The notes: generated by a model not told the origin, from the letters alone. A DNA stretch of 5,553 bases from Pseudomonadota bacterium (GCA_030596145.1 JAUVKS010000138.1:1-5553), one strand, 5' to 3'. Positions 1 through 5,553 are shown, numbered from the stretch's first letter. Translations and numbers: made by a program.

Positions 1-262
1 CAGGTTTAATTTTTTTTATTCAGTTTTTCGATGATATAATTAACGATATTTAGATTGATATGTTCCTGTATGTGACCATAATAGTTTACTAAATAATGTC
101 TGTTCGAAAAGTCGGTATTTCGGTCATTCCGAGCAGAGCGAAGCGAAGTCGATGAATCTGTCTTTCCCGATAAATTAGTGGCTTACCAGATTTCTCTCCG
201 TCAATCGCCGGATCGAAATGATACTATTTGGTGAATTTTATTAGTTTTCGGACGGACATTAA
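1..262. other. Non-coding stretch downstream of secA
   Basis: I find no convincing gene in this stretch on either strand. It is AT-rich at the left end, with an eight-T run at about 9-16. That run could be the tail of a terminator for a plus-strand gene to the left, but the stem would lie outside the window. A GC-richer dispersed-repeat segment sits at 123-160. Next to the secA stop there is an imperfect inverted repeat (TCCGTC at 197-202 with GACGGA at 251-256, and CGAAA at 214-218 with TTTCG at 246-250). It has an 11-nt bulge and no T-run on the minus strand, so no intrinsic secA terminator is supported. In Geobacter-type genomes argJ often follows secA; it is not here. Confidence 0.6.
123..160. 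repeat. Dispersed 'GTCATTCCGAGC...GAATCT' type repeat unit
   Basis: This segment starts GGTCATTCCGAGC, passes through the short iteration GCGAAGCGAAG, and ends GATGAATCTG. It resembles a dispersed intergenic repeat of the form GTCATTCCGAGC-GAAGC-GAGGAATCT that I recall from many bacterial genomes and metagenome assemblies. It can fold: ATTCCGA (126-132) can pair with TCG (149-151) plus GAAT (154-157), leaving a two-base bulge. The loop contains GCGAAGC (138-144), a heptamer known to form an unusually stable DNA mini-hairpin. It is GC-rich compared with the AT-rich DNA around it. Only one copy lies in this window, so repeat status is recognition rather than something shown here. Confidence 0.5.
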
Positions 263-2791
263 TTAAACCATCTCATCACAGCAACGCTTAAATTTCTTTC
301 CACTGCCGCAGGGACAGGGAGCGTTTCTTCCGACCTTTTTACTTTCTCTTTTTACTGTTCTTGATATCCCTCCGGTATCCCCACGACTTAATACATAATT
401 CTCAGTTGACGGCTTGTGTATCTCTTCTATTTCCTCGTCTTTTTGAATCTGCACCATGCATAATTTTTCAAGGGTATCTTCCTTAACCCGGTAGATCATG
501 CCGGTAAACATGTCATATCCTTCCATCTGATACTCTCTTTTGGGGTCTTTCTGTCCGTACCCCCTCAGACCGATACCCTCTTTGAGATGATCCATCGCCA
601 GGAGGTGATCCTTCCAGTGCGCATCTATCGACTGGAGCATAATAATCTTCATCAGATAATCTGTAATCTCCTCACCGAAGTCTTTTTTCTTATCATGGAG
701 CATGGTTCTGACATCTGAAACTATCTTTTCCTGGATCGTCTCCTTGTCGATATTATCCCGATTTAACTCACTGAAATTAAGCTTTAAAGAAAATTGCTTG
801 TAAACTCTCTCATCCAGACCCTTGAGGTTCCACTCTTCCGGATGAAGTTTTTCATCTATATAATCATACAACATGTCCTCAACAACTTCTGCCAGGATAT
901 CATCAATATTTGCCCACAGATCTTCACCCTTCAGGACATTTTTACGCTGATCATATATAACCTCCCTCTGCCTGTTCATTACGTCGTCGTATTCCAGAAG
1001 ATGCTTGCGTATGTCGAAATTCTGTCCTTCTACCCTTTTCTGGGCATTTTCAATCGCCTTGGAGATGAGGTTGTGTTCGATCGGCTCCCCTTCTTCCATG
1101 CCAATCCTGTCCATAACGGATGAAATCCTCTCAGCGCCGAATATGCGAAGAAGGTCATCCTCCAGGGAAAGATAAAACCTTGAAGATCCCCCATCTCCCT
1201 GCCTTCCCGATCGCCCCCTGAGCTGATTATCTATCCGCCGGCTTTCATGCCTCTCCGTCCCCAGTATATGAAGCCCGCCGAGATCAGCAATCCCTTCTCC
1301 CAATTTTATATCGGTGCCTCTTCCCGCCATACTGGTAGATATGGTAACTGCCCCCGGTTGACCGGCCTGCGCAATTATCTCAGCCTCCTTCTCGTGGTTT
1401 TTGGCGTTCAGGACATGGTGTTTTATACCCGCCCTTGTCAGGTACTTGCCCAAAAATTCAGACTTCTCAATAGATATCGTTCCGACCAAAACCGGCCTTT
1501 TAATCCCGTTCAACTCCTTTATCTCTTCTATAACAGCATCAAACTTTTCCTTTTCCGTTTTATAGATAACATCCGGGTTATCAGTCCTTATCATCGGCAT
1601 ATTTGTCGGAATAATGATAACCTCCAGATTATATATCTCTTTAAATTCAGCAGCTTCCGTATCCGCCGTGCCCGTCATCCCAGCCAGCTTATCATACATC
1701 CTGAAATAATTTTGAAAAGTAATTGATGCAAGAGTCTGGTTTTCTCTTTCTATCTTTACCCTCTCCTTTGCCTCCAGCGCCTGGTGCAGACCATCACTGT
1801 ATCTCCTTCCCGACATGACCCTGCCTGTAAACTCATCAACGATTAAGACCTCTCCATCCTTCACAAGGTAATCGACATCCTTTTTGAACAGGGTATGCGC
1901 TTTCAGCGCCTGGTTGACATGATGAAGTGTTTCTATATTTCTGGGTTCAAAGAGATTCTGAACCTTAAGGTATTTCTCCGTTTTTGCCACGCCATCCTCT
2001 GTAAGAACAACCGTTCTGCTCTTTTCGTCCACGGTGTAATCATGATCCTTTTTGAGCCTGGGAATCATCTGATTAATTCTGTAATACATATCGGTGGACT
2101 CTTCAGAGGGACCGGATATTATAAGCGGTGTCCTCGCCTCATCGACCAGTATGCTGTCCACCTCATCGACAATCGCGTAGTTGAACTCTCTCTGGACATA
2201 ATCCGTGATGTCAAACTTCATATTATCTCTCAGATAGTCGAAGCCGAACTCATTATTTGTACCGTATGTGATATCCGAATTGTACGCGGCTCTCCGCCCC
2301 TCTTCGTCTATACCGTGAACAATCTTTCCAGCGGAGAGTCCGAGAATTTTATAGATGGGCTCCATCCATTCGGCATCCCTTTTGGCCAGGTAATCGTTAA
2401 CGGTAACAACATGAACACCACGGCCTGTCAATGCGTTCAGATATACAGGCATTGTTGCAGCCAATGTTTTTCCTTCTCCGGTCTTCATCTCCGCAATTTT
2501 CCCTTCGTGCAGAACAATAGCGCCGATTATCTGAGCGTCAAAGGGTCTCATCATCAACGTTCTCCTGGCGGCCTCTCTGACAACCGCGAATGCCTCCACC
2601 AAGATGTCATCGAGTTCCGCCCCTTTTTCAAGCTTCTCCCTGAAGTATCCGGTTTTTGCCCCGAGTTGTGAGTCGCTAAGGGCTCTCATGGAAGGCTCAA
2701 GCTCATTTATCTCTTCGAGAATAAATGACAATCTCTTTAATTCCCTGTCATTTTTGCTTCCTACAACCTTTTTTAATATCGAACCTAACAT
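263..2791 (-). CDS. secA: Preprotein translocase ATPase subunit SecA
   Basis: SecA is the peripheral ATPase that binds SecYEG at the inner membrane and pushes unfolded preproteins across it using ATP. The 842-residue product is full length for the family. Seen in order: Walker A MKTGEGKT (102-109) and the DEVD Walker B box (209-212) in NBD1; the preprotein cross-linking region (about 225-370); NBD2 with MAGRGTD (488-494) and the motif VI arginines in QLRGRSGRQGD (523-533); the LLEYDDVMNRQR segment (598-609); the scaffold/wing and two-helix-finger region with AHWKDHLLAMDHLKEG (724-739); and a variable linker. The C-terminal zinc finger CPC-GSGKKFKR-CC (C826, C828, C837, C838) would serve SecB/ribosome contacts and uses the Cys-Cys ending known from other SecA proteins rather than the Cys-His of E. 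coli. The ATG at 2789-2791 follows an AGAGGT ribosome site and gives the usual MLGSILKKV-type N-terminus. The M23 gene lies 132 nt upstream on the same strand, with a terminator between them. Confidence 0.98.
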   Translation of the reverse strand: MLGSILKKVVGSKNDRELKRLSFILEEINELEPSMRALSDSQLGAKTGYFREKLEKGAELDDILVEAFAVVREAARRTLMMRPFDAQIIGAIVLHEGKIAEMKTGEGKTLAATMPVYLNALTGRGVHVVTVNDYLAKRDAEWMEPIYKILGLSAGKIVHGIDEEGRRAAYNSDITYGTNNEFGFDYLRDNMKFDITDYVQREFNYAIVDEVDSILVDEARTPLIISGPSEESTDMYYRINQMIPRLKKDHDYTVDEKSRTVVLTEDGVAKTEKYLKVQNLFEPRNIETLHHVNQALKAHTLFKKDVDYLVKDGEVLIVDEFTGRVMSGRRYSDGLHQALEAKERVKIERENQTLASITFQNYFRMYDKLAGMTGTADTEAAEFKEIYNLEVIIIPTNMPMIRTDNPDVIYKTEKEKFDAVIEEIKELNGIKRPVLVGTISIEKSEFLGKYLTRAGIKHHVLNAKNHEKEAEIIAQAGQPGAVTISTSMAGRGTDIKLGEGIADLGGLHILGTERHESRRIDNQLRGRSGRQGDGGSSRFYLSLEDDLLRIFGAERISSVMDRIGMEEGEPIEHNLISKAIENAQKRVEGQNFDIRKHLLEYDDVMNRQREVIYDQRKNVLKGEDLWANIDDILAEVVEDMLYDYIDEKLHPEEWNLKGLDERVYKQFSLKLNFSELNRDNIDKETIQEKIVSDVRTMLHDKKKDFGEEITDYLMKIIMLQSIDAHWKDHLLAMDHLKEGIGLRGYGQKDPKREYQMEGYDMFTGMIYRVKEDTLEKLCMVQIQKDEEIEEIHKPSTENYVLSRGDTGGISRTVKRESKKVGRNAPCPCGSGKKFKRCCDEMV

Positions 2792-2795
2792 AAAT

Positions 2796-2801
2796 ACCTC
2801 T
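2796..2801 (-). promoter_or_regulatory. secA ribosome binding site
   Basis: On the minus strand AGAGGT lies four bases before the secA ATG, a usable Shine-Dalgarno with a short spacer. It begins only four bases after the T-run of the upstream terminator, so ribosome loading here and RNA folding just upstream could interfere with each other. Confidence 0.7.
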
Positions 2802-2805
2802 TTTC

Positions 2806-2832
2806 AAAAAAAAACCGGTAATAAATTACCGG
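2806..2832 (-). terminator. Intrinsic terminator / possible attenuator in front of secA
   Basis: Read on the minus strand, CCGGTAA, a TTTA loop and TTACCGG form a perfect 7-bp stem followed directly by nine T residues (2814 down to 2806). This is a canonical Rho-independent terminator, though the stem is short. It lies 91 nt after the M23 peptidase stop and ends 14 nt before the secA ATG. The simple reading is the terminator of the M23 transcript. Because any promoter in the 91-nt gap would also transcribe through it, it may instead, or also, act as an attenuator in the secA leader. The hairpin and T-run are seen; the regulatory role is inferred. Confidence 0.8.
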
Positions 2833-2849
2833 AATCATGCATAAACTTA

Positions 2850-2880
2850 ATAGTAGCCCAATAAGTCACAGAAATCACAA
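2850..2880 (-). promoter_or_regulatory. Weak candidate secA promoter
   Basis: On the minus strand TTGTGA (2875-2880) and TACTAT (2850-2855), each matching the sigma70 consensus at four of six positions, are separated by 19 bases, which is longer than ideal. A competing pair is TTGAAC (2884-2889) with ACTTAT (2861-2866) at 17 bases, but its -10 is poor. Either would start RNA upstream of the hairpin, placing the terminator inside the secA leader. The prediction is weak. Confidence 0.22.
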
Positions 2881-2923
2881 GTTGTTCAATCAGCAGTAAA
2901 ATCAGAAGCCCTGAGTCCAAGAG

Positions 2924-3814
2924 CTAAAATAGATACTTCCGGGGGTTTACAGGAACACCATTTAGAAAAACACCATAATGAAGATGCGGGCCCGTGCTTC
3001 GCCCAGAATTGCCAACATAACCTATTACATCACCCCTCTTAATCCTCTCCCCTTTTTTGACAGCGCTCTTCATTAGATGACCGTAACAGGTAGATATCCC
3101 GTTCCCGTGATCTATCTTCACCATGTTCCCCATATCCGGCTTACTGTACACACCCACTACAATGCCGTCCGCCGGTATTACTATCTCTTTTCCCACTCTT
3201 GTTGCAATGTCTATCCCTTTATGAAACTCTCTTTTACGGGTAAATGGAGACATTCTATATCCGAACTCTGAAGTTACCCAACCCATTACCGGCCAGATAG
3301 ACGGAGTAGAGGCAAGTACAGATTTCTGTTTTTCCAAAAATTCCAATAATTCTTTAAAGCTTTTTTGTCGGGATGTAGCATCTTCCAGGAGCTTATCAAC
3401 GTTTTTGTGAATATTACCAATCAGAAACTCCTTAGATTCCATAATATTTTCTTCAGGTATCGGTCCACCTACGCCGAGTACCTGATCGTTATCATGACTG
3501 TTCTTAAGATTGGCCATGACCCTTATTTTTTTATCAAATCGCTTGAGATCCGCCATTTTCTTTTCAAATTCGCCAATCCTCCCGACCAGCAAATCTATCT
3601 GTTCCTTCTGAACCTCAGTCAACCGCTTCAATCCGGCAAGTTCAACTGTATCCTCCCTGACTTTGATATAATCGTATGAAAAATATACTATAGCAAAAAG
3701 GGAAACAACTACTGAAATTGAAACGAATTTTATGAACATGCTTGAGACATTTATCTTTTTGACTGAACTTTTCTTCTGGGGAATAATAAGGAGGGTATAG
3801 GTGTTCCTTTTCAT
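2924..3814 (-). CDS. Membrane-anchored coiled-coil M23 (LytM-type) peptidoglycan peptidase
   Basis: This is a zinc metallopeptidase of the M23 family, expected to cut peptide cross-links in periplasmic murein. The 296-residue protein has a short basic cytoplasmic N-terminus, one uncleaved-looking membrane helix (about 27-49), coiled-coil segments (about 52-100 and 137-165) around a glycine-rich VLGVGGP turn (112-118), and a C-terminal LytM domain (about 180-296). The metal and catalytic residues are all present: H198 and D202 in FHKGID, H246 in CYGHL, and H277/H279 in GPHLH. It is therefore probably an active enzyme rather than a degenerate EnvC/NlpD-like activator. An ATG 18 nt further upstream (to 3832) is possible, but it has no ribosome site, whereas the ATG at 3812-3814 has AGAGGAG five bases before it, so I use the latter. 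The gene lies upstream of secA on the same strand, an arrangement I know from deltaproteobacteria. Substrate bond and partners cannot be read from the sequence. Confidence 0.93.
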   Translation of the reverse strand: MKRNTYTLLIIPQKKSSVKKINVSSMFIKFVSISVVVSLFAIVYFSYDYIKVREDTVELAGLKRLTEVQKEQIDLLVGRIGEFEKKMADLKRFDKKIRVMANLKNSHDNDQVLGVGGPIPEENIMESKEFLIGNIHKNVDKLLEDATSRQKSFKELLEFLEKQKSVLASTPSIWPVMGWVTSEFGYRMSPFTRKREFHKGIDIATRVGKEIVIPADGIVVGVYSKPDMGNMVKIDHGNGISTCYGHLMKSAVKKGERIKRGDVIGYVGNSGRSTGPHLHYGVFLNGVPVNPRKYLF

Positions 3815-3819
3815 TTCAG

Positions 3820-3826
3820 CTCCTCT
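3820..3826 (-). promoter_or_regulatory. Ribosome binding site that fixes the M23 start
   Basis: The minus strand reads AGAGGAG, five bases (CTGAA), then ATG at 3814-3812. This near-ideal Shine-Dalgarno selects the MKRNTYTLL start. The upstream ATG at 3832-3830 is preceded only by AT-rich sequence and would lie about 12 nt from the predicted transcription start. Confidence 0.85.
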
Positions 3827-3850
3827 TACCATAGAAAAATTAATTAATTG

Positions 3851-3878
3851 AAAATACCATATAAATATTAAAAGTCAA
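3851..3878 (-). promoter_or_regulatory. Sigma70-type promoter of the M23 gene
   Basis: On the minus strand TTGACT (3873-3878, five of six consensus bases) and TATTTT (3851-3856, four of six) are 16 bases apart, and a TG one base before the -10 gives an extended -10. The predicted start near 3844 leaves a leader of about 30 nt that contains the strong ribosome site. The region is very AT-rich, which favours promoter function but also raises the chance of a false match. Confidence 0.6.
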
Positions 3879-3941
3879 GGATAGATTATAGATATATATC
3901 ACAAAACTACCCCTTGCCATTAACCTCCAGGCACGCAGTAC

Positions 3942-3969
3942 TTGATTTCGGAAAAGTTCCTGATATAGT
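3942..3969 (+). promoter_or_regulatory. Extended -10 promoter of the radical SAM gene
   Basis: TTGATT (3942-3947) and TATAGT (3964-3969, five of six consensus bases) are 16 bases apart, with TG one base before the -10. The expected start is about 3975-3977, five to seven bases before the ATG at 3982, so the mRNA would be nearly or fully leaderless. This fits the absence of a Shine-Dalgarno. The spacer contains a small inverted repeat, GGAA-AAG-TTCC (3950-3960), which could be a binding site but is too short to claim. Confidence 0.55.
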
Positions 3970-3981
3970 AAAGATAATATC

Positions 3982-5340
3982 ATGAAGAGGAACATCCTTT
4001 TAATAAATCCCTGGATATATGACTTTGCCGCCTATGATTTCTGGATAAAACCGCTCGGCCTTCTGTATGTGGCCGGTTTCCTGAGAATAAATGGATATAA
4101 TGTACATCTTATTGACTGCTTGAATCCATCGCATCCAGAAATGAAGTGTGAAACAAATATCAAATTACCGAAGAGAAAATCTTGGGGCAATGGCAAGTAC
4201 CCGAAAGAACACATCCAGAAACCTGGACCGCTTGCGGATATACCAAAAAGATATAGCAGATACGGCATAACCCCCAACATCTTCAGAAAAGAGCTCCTCG
4301 AAATAAAAAGACCTGATCTGGTATTCGTCACATCCATGATGACTTACTGGTACCCGGGAGTCTTTGAAGCGATAAAAATCATACGTGAAACCTTACCGGG
4401 TGTACCGGTTGTCCTCGGTGGGAATTATGTTACTCTTTGTCTATCACACGCATCTGAAAATTCGGGTGCGGACTTTACAGTAGCTGGTGAAGGTGAAAGG
4501 AATATTCCTGCTATCTTGAAGGATATCTTCGGTGATGATCCCATATTCATTCCGGATTTAACTGACCTCGATTCCTACCCATTTCCTGCCTTTGACCTTA
4601 TGCCGAACAGTGACCAGGTCCCCATTCTCACCTCAAAGGGATGCCCTTACAGGTGTACCTACTGTGCATCTCATATTTTGAACAACGACTTCAGAAAAAG
4701 GGACCCAATTAAGGTTGTCGAAGAAATAGAGTACTGGAATAAACAATATGGAATCACAAACTTCTCTTTTTATGATGACGCACTTCTCGTTGATTCTGAT
4801 GAAAGAGCTATCCCGATGTTAAAAGAGATAATAAAGAGGGAATTGATGTGTCGTTTTCATTGCCCTAACGGTCTCCACCTGAGGGGAATTACTGAGGAAA
4901 TGAGCAATTTGATGTTCCAGTCAGGATTCAAAACGATTCGTTTCGGTCTTGAGACTTCAAGTGTAAAAAGACAGATCGAGACAGGTGGAAAGATTACCAA
5001 TGAAGAATTAAGGGATGCCGTAAACCATCTCAAAAAAGCAGGGTATAGATCCCGTGACATTGGCGTATATCTTCTGTGCGGATTACCAGGACAGACTGCG
5101 TCCGAAGTACGCGAAAGCATCAACCTTGTCAAACTATACGGCGCAAAACCGATAATAGCTGAGTTTTCCCCTATTCCAGGAACCACCATCTGGAAAGAAG
5201 CAGTAAAAACATCACCTTATAATATCAGTAAAGAACCACTGTTTCAGAACAACTCCCTTCTCCCCTGCCAGGGAGAACAGCTTACTTATGAGATGTACAG
5301 GGAGTTAAAAATGCTGGCAAGAACTTCTACTTTTACATGA
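3982..5340 (+). CDS. B12-binding-domain radical SAM protein, substrate unknown
   Basis: This 452-residue protein belongs to the large family joining an N-terminal cobalamin-binding-like Rossmann domain to a radical SAM barrel. Such enzymes use a [4Fe-4S] cluster and S-adenosylmethionine to make a radical, often for methylation or rearrangement at unactivated carbon. The Rossmann half (about 1-190) shows ILLINPW, PLGLLYVAGFLRINGYNVHLID, LVFVTSMMTYW, VPVVLGGNYV and ADFTVAGEGE. The cluster motif is CPYRCTYC (C221, C225, C228), followed by FSFYDDALL (261-269), GFKTIRFGLETS (315-326), GLPGQT (367-372) and FSPIPGT (395-401). I see no DxHxxG cobalamin-histidine motif, so cobalamin, if bound, would lack that lower ligand. 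A basic, proline-rich insert (about 55-100) lies between the Rossmann strands. The ATG at 3982 is the first in the frame after an upstream TGA at 3961-3963; no ribosome site precedes it. It is transcribed away from the M23 gene and stands alone, so no pathway can be assigned. Confidence 0.9.
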   Translation: MKRNILLINPWIYDFAAYDFWIKPLGLLYVAGFLRINGYNVHLIDCLNPSHPEMKCETNIKLPKRKSWGNGKYPKEHIQKPGPLADIPKRYSRYGITPNIFRKELLEIKRPDLVFVTSMMTYWYPGVFEAIKIIRETLPGVPVVLGGNYVTLCLSHASENSGADFTVAGEGERNIPAILKDIFGDDPIFIPDLTDLDSYPFPAFDLMPNSDQVPILTSKGCPYRCTYCASHILNNDFRKRDPIKVVEEIEYWNKQYGITNFSFYDDALLVDSDERAIPMLKEIIKRELMCRFHCPNGLHLRGITEEMSNLMFQSGFKTIRFGLETSSVKRQIETGGKITNEELRDAVNHLKKAGYRSRDIGVYLLCGLPGQTASEVRESINLVKLYGAKPIIAEFSPIPGTTIWKEAVKTSPYNISKEPLFQNNSLLPCQGEQLTYEMYRELKMLARTSTFT

Positions 5341-5425
5341 AAGCAGGCTGTGCCCGAAACAACTGACGGTGTGAGATGCTACTTACACAATCAAGTAAAG
5401 GAAAAAGGCGAAAGCATGGATATAG
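5341..5425 (+). other. Non-coding stretch after the radical SAM stop
   Basis: No terminator or convincing gene is visible directly after the radical SAM stop. The radical SAM frame itself stays open beyond its TGA to a second TGA at 5503-5505, but the codons show no family resemblance. A 29-codon frame from the ATG at 5416, with a weak AAGG upstream, likewise gives no recognisable protein. I treat both as chance. Confidence 0.4.
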
Positions 5426-5463
5426 TCCGGCGAGAAATGGCATGTATTTATTCTCCTTTTTGC
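5400..5463. repeat. Imperfect inverted repeat after the radical SAM gene
   Basis: A 13-base arm at 5400-5412 (GGAAAAAGGCGAA) pairs with 5451-5463 (TTCTCCTTTTTGC) at 11 of 13 positions across a 38-base loop. The T-run is part of the stem rather than following it, so it is not a normal intrinsic terminator. The arms are simple purine/pyrimidine tracts, and chance pairing is likely. Confidence 0.25.
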
Positions 5464-5553
5464 AAATATTACCATTACATACGATACACCGCTGGACAAG
5501 GTTGAGCGAGCCGTGTCCATAATTGAATCTCCTCTCAGTCTGTCTCAGGCGAA
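5426..5553 (+). pseudogene. Possible fragment of an MscS-family mechanosensitive channel (runs off the window)
   Basis: One plus-strand frame, open from just after a TAG at 5423-5425 to the window edge, encodes ITITYDTPLDKVERAVSIIE (about 5468-5527). This resembles the entry to the C-terminal cytoplasmic domain of MscS-type channels, where the pattern is T-I-x-x-x-Y-D-T-P followed by E/D-K-V-E-x-A-V-x-I-I. The codons before it (SGEKWHVFILLFLAN-like, without the expected beta-domain) do not look like MscS. There is no ATG, GTG or TTG start in the frame and no membrane segments upstream, so an intact gene cannot begin here. A decayed or rearranged remnant is the best reading. The match is short and made from memory of the family, so chance similarity remains possible. 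Confidence 0.35.

Larger units (their letters stand above)
2785..2838 (-). other. Possible short leader reading frame overlapping the secA start
   Basis: An ATG at 2836-2838 opens a 17-codon frame, MIPVIYYRFFFEKRYLC, that runs through the terminator stem and T-run and stops at a TAG overlapping the first bases of secA (ATGTTAG). A second frame from the ATG at 2840-2842 encodes MHDSGNLLPVFF and stops with TGA at the end of the T-run (2804-2806). Neither start has a convincing Shine-Dalgarno. Frames this short arise easily by chance in AT-rich DNA, so this is recorded only as a candidate for coupled translation or attenuation. Confidence 0.15.

Noticed and set aside
197..256. Inverted repeat just after the secA stop as an intrinsic terminator
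   Set aside because: The 6-bp and 5-bp arms are separated by an 11-nt bulge and a long AT-rich loop, and no T-run follows on the minus strand.
794..2864. Several long plus-strand reading frames across the secA region (about 794-1123, 1247-1726, 1895-2671, 2604-2864)
   Set aside because: They are antisense to a complete, motif-rich secA, have no family resemblance, and are explained as shadows of secA coding sequence.
2792..3100. A SecM-like secretion-monitor arrest peptide upstream of secA
   Set aside because: The C-terminus of the M23 protein (ending NPRKYLF) and the short leader frames lack the SecM arrest pattern F-x4-WI-x4-GIRAGP or any clear Pro-Gly-rich arrest end.
3077..3679. Plus-strand frames opposite the M23 gene
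   Set aside because: They are antisense to an intact M23 coding region with all catalytic motifs and encode no recognisable domain.
3901..3981. Cobalamin or SAM riboswitch upstream of the radical SAM gene
   Set aside because: The predicted leader is only about six nucleotides, and the 80 bases upstream lack the B12-box or SAM-riboswitch core.
3812..3996. Near-identical starts of the two divergent genes (both encode MKRN)
   Set aside because: Similarity is limited to about the first dozen bases and the downstream protein sequences are unrelated, so a duplication is not supported.
4032..5189. Minus-strand frames of about 100 codons inside the radical SAM gene
   Set aside because: They are shadows of a full-length radical SAM gene; compositions are irregular and no ribosome sites support them.
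1..5553. CRISPR array, tRNA or rRNA gene, insertion sequence, phage or defence genes
   Set aside because: No regularly spaced repeats, tRNA-like clover-leaf sequence, rRNA signature, transposase or terminal inverted repeats with target duplications are visible on either strand.

Overview
The window looks like chromosomal DNA from an anaerobic Gram-negative bacterium, most plausibly a deltaproteobacterium (Desulfobacterota sensu lato). This lineage call is inference. It rests on an M23 envelope peptidase directly upstream of secA, an arrangement I know from deltaproteobacteria such as Geobacter, and on a B12-type radical SAM protein, an oxygen-sensitive family common in anaerobes. No marker here fixes the genus.

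Layout from left to right. Positions 1-262 hold no gene but contain one copy-like segment of the GC-rich 'GTCATTCCGAGC...GAATCT' type of dispersed repeat. Positions 263-2791 (minus strand) are a complete secA. Positions 2792-2923 form a 132-nt leader region with a clear hairpin plus nine-T terminator that ends 14 nt before the secA start codon. Positions 2924-3814 (minus strand) are a membrane-anchored coiled-coil M23/LytM peptidoglycan peptidase. Positions 3815-3981 are a divergent intergenic region with one good sigma70-type promoter facing each way. Positions 3982-5340 (plus strand) are a complete cobalamin-binding-type radical SAM protein. Positions 5341-5553 hold no intact gene, but one frame encodes a short stretch resembling the C-terminal domain of MscS mechanosensitive channels.

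How the parts relate. SecA drives post-translational export through SecYEG, and the M23 protein is itself an envelope protein acting on the cell wall, so both serve envelope growth. They share a strand, but the terminator between them suggests that secA expression is separated from, or attenuated relative to, the peptidase gene. The radical SAM gene is transcribed away from this pair and has no visible partner genes, so its substrate cannot be deduced. Its promoter lies so close to the ATG that the mRNA is probably leaderless.

I see no previously undescribed multi-gene system. The points most worth checking are the secA leader (terminator, short overlapping reading frames), the probable leaderless radical SAM transcript, the MscS-like fragment and the dispersed repeat.
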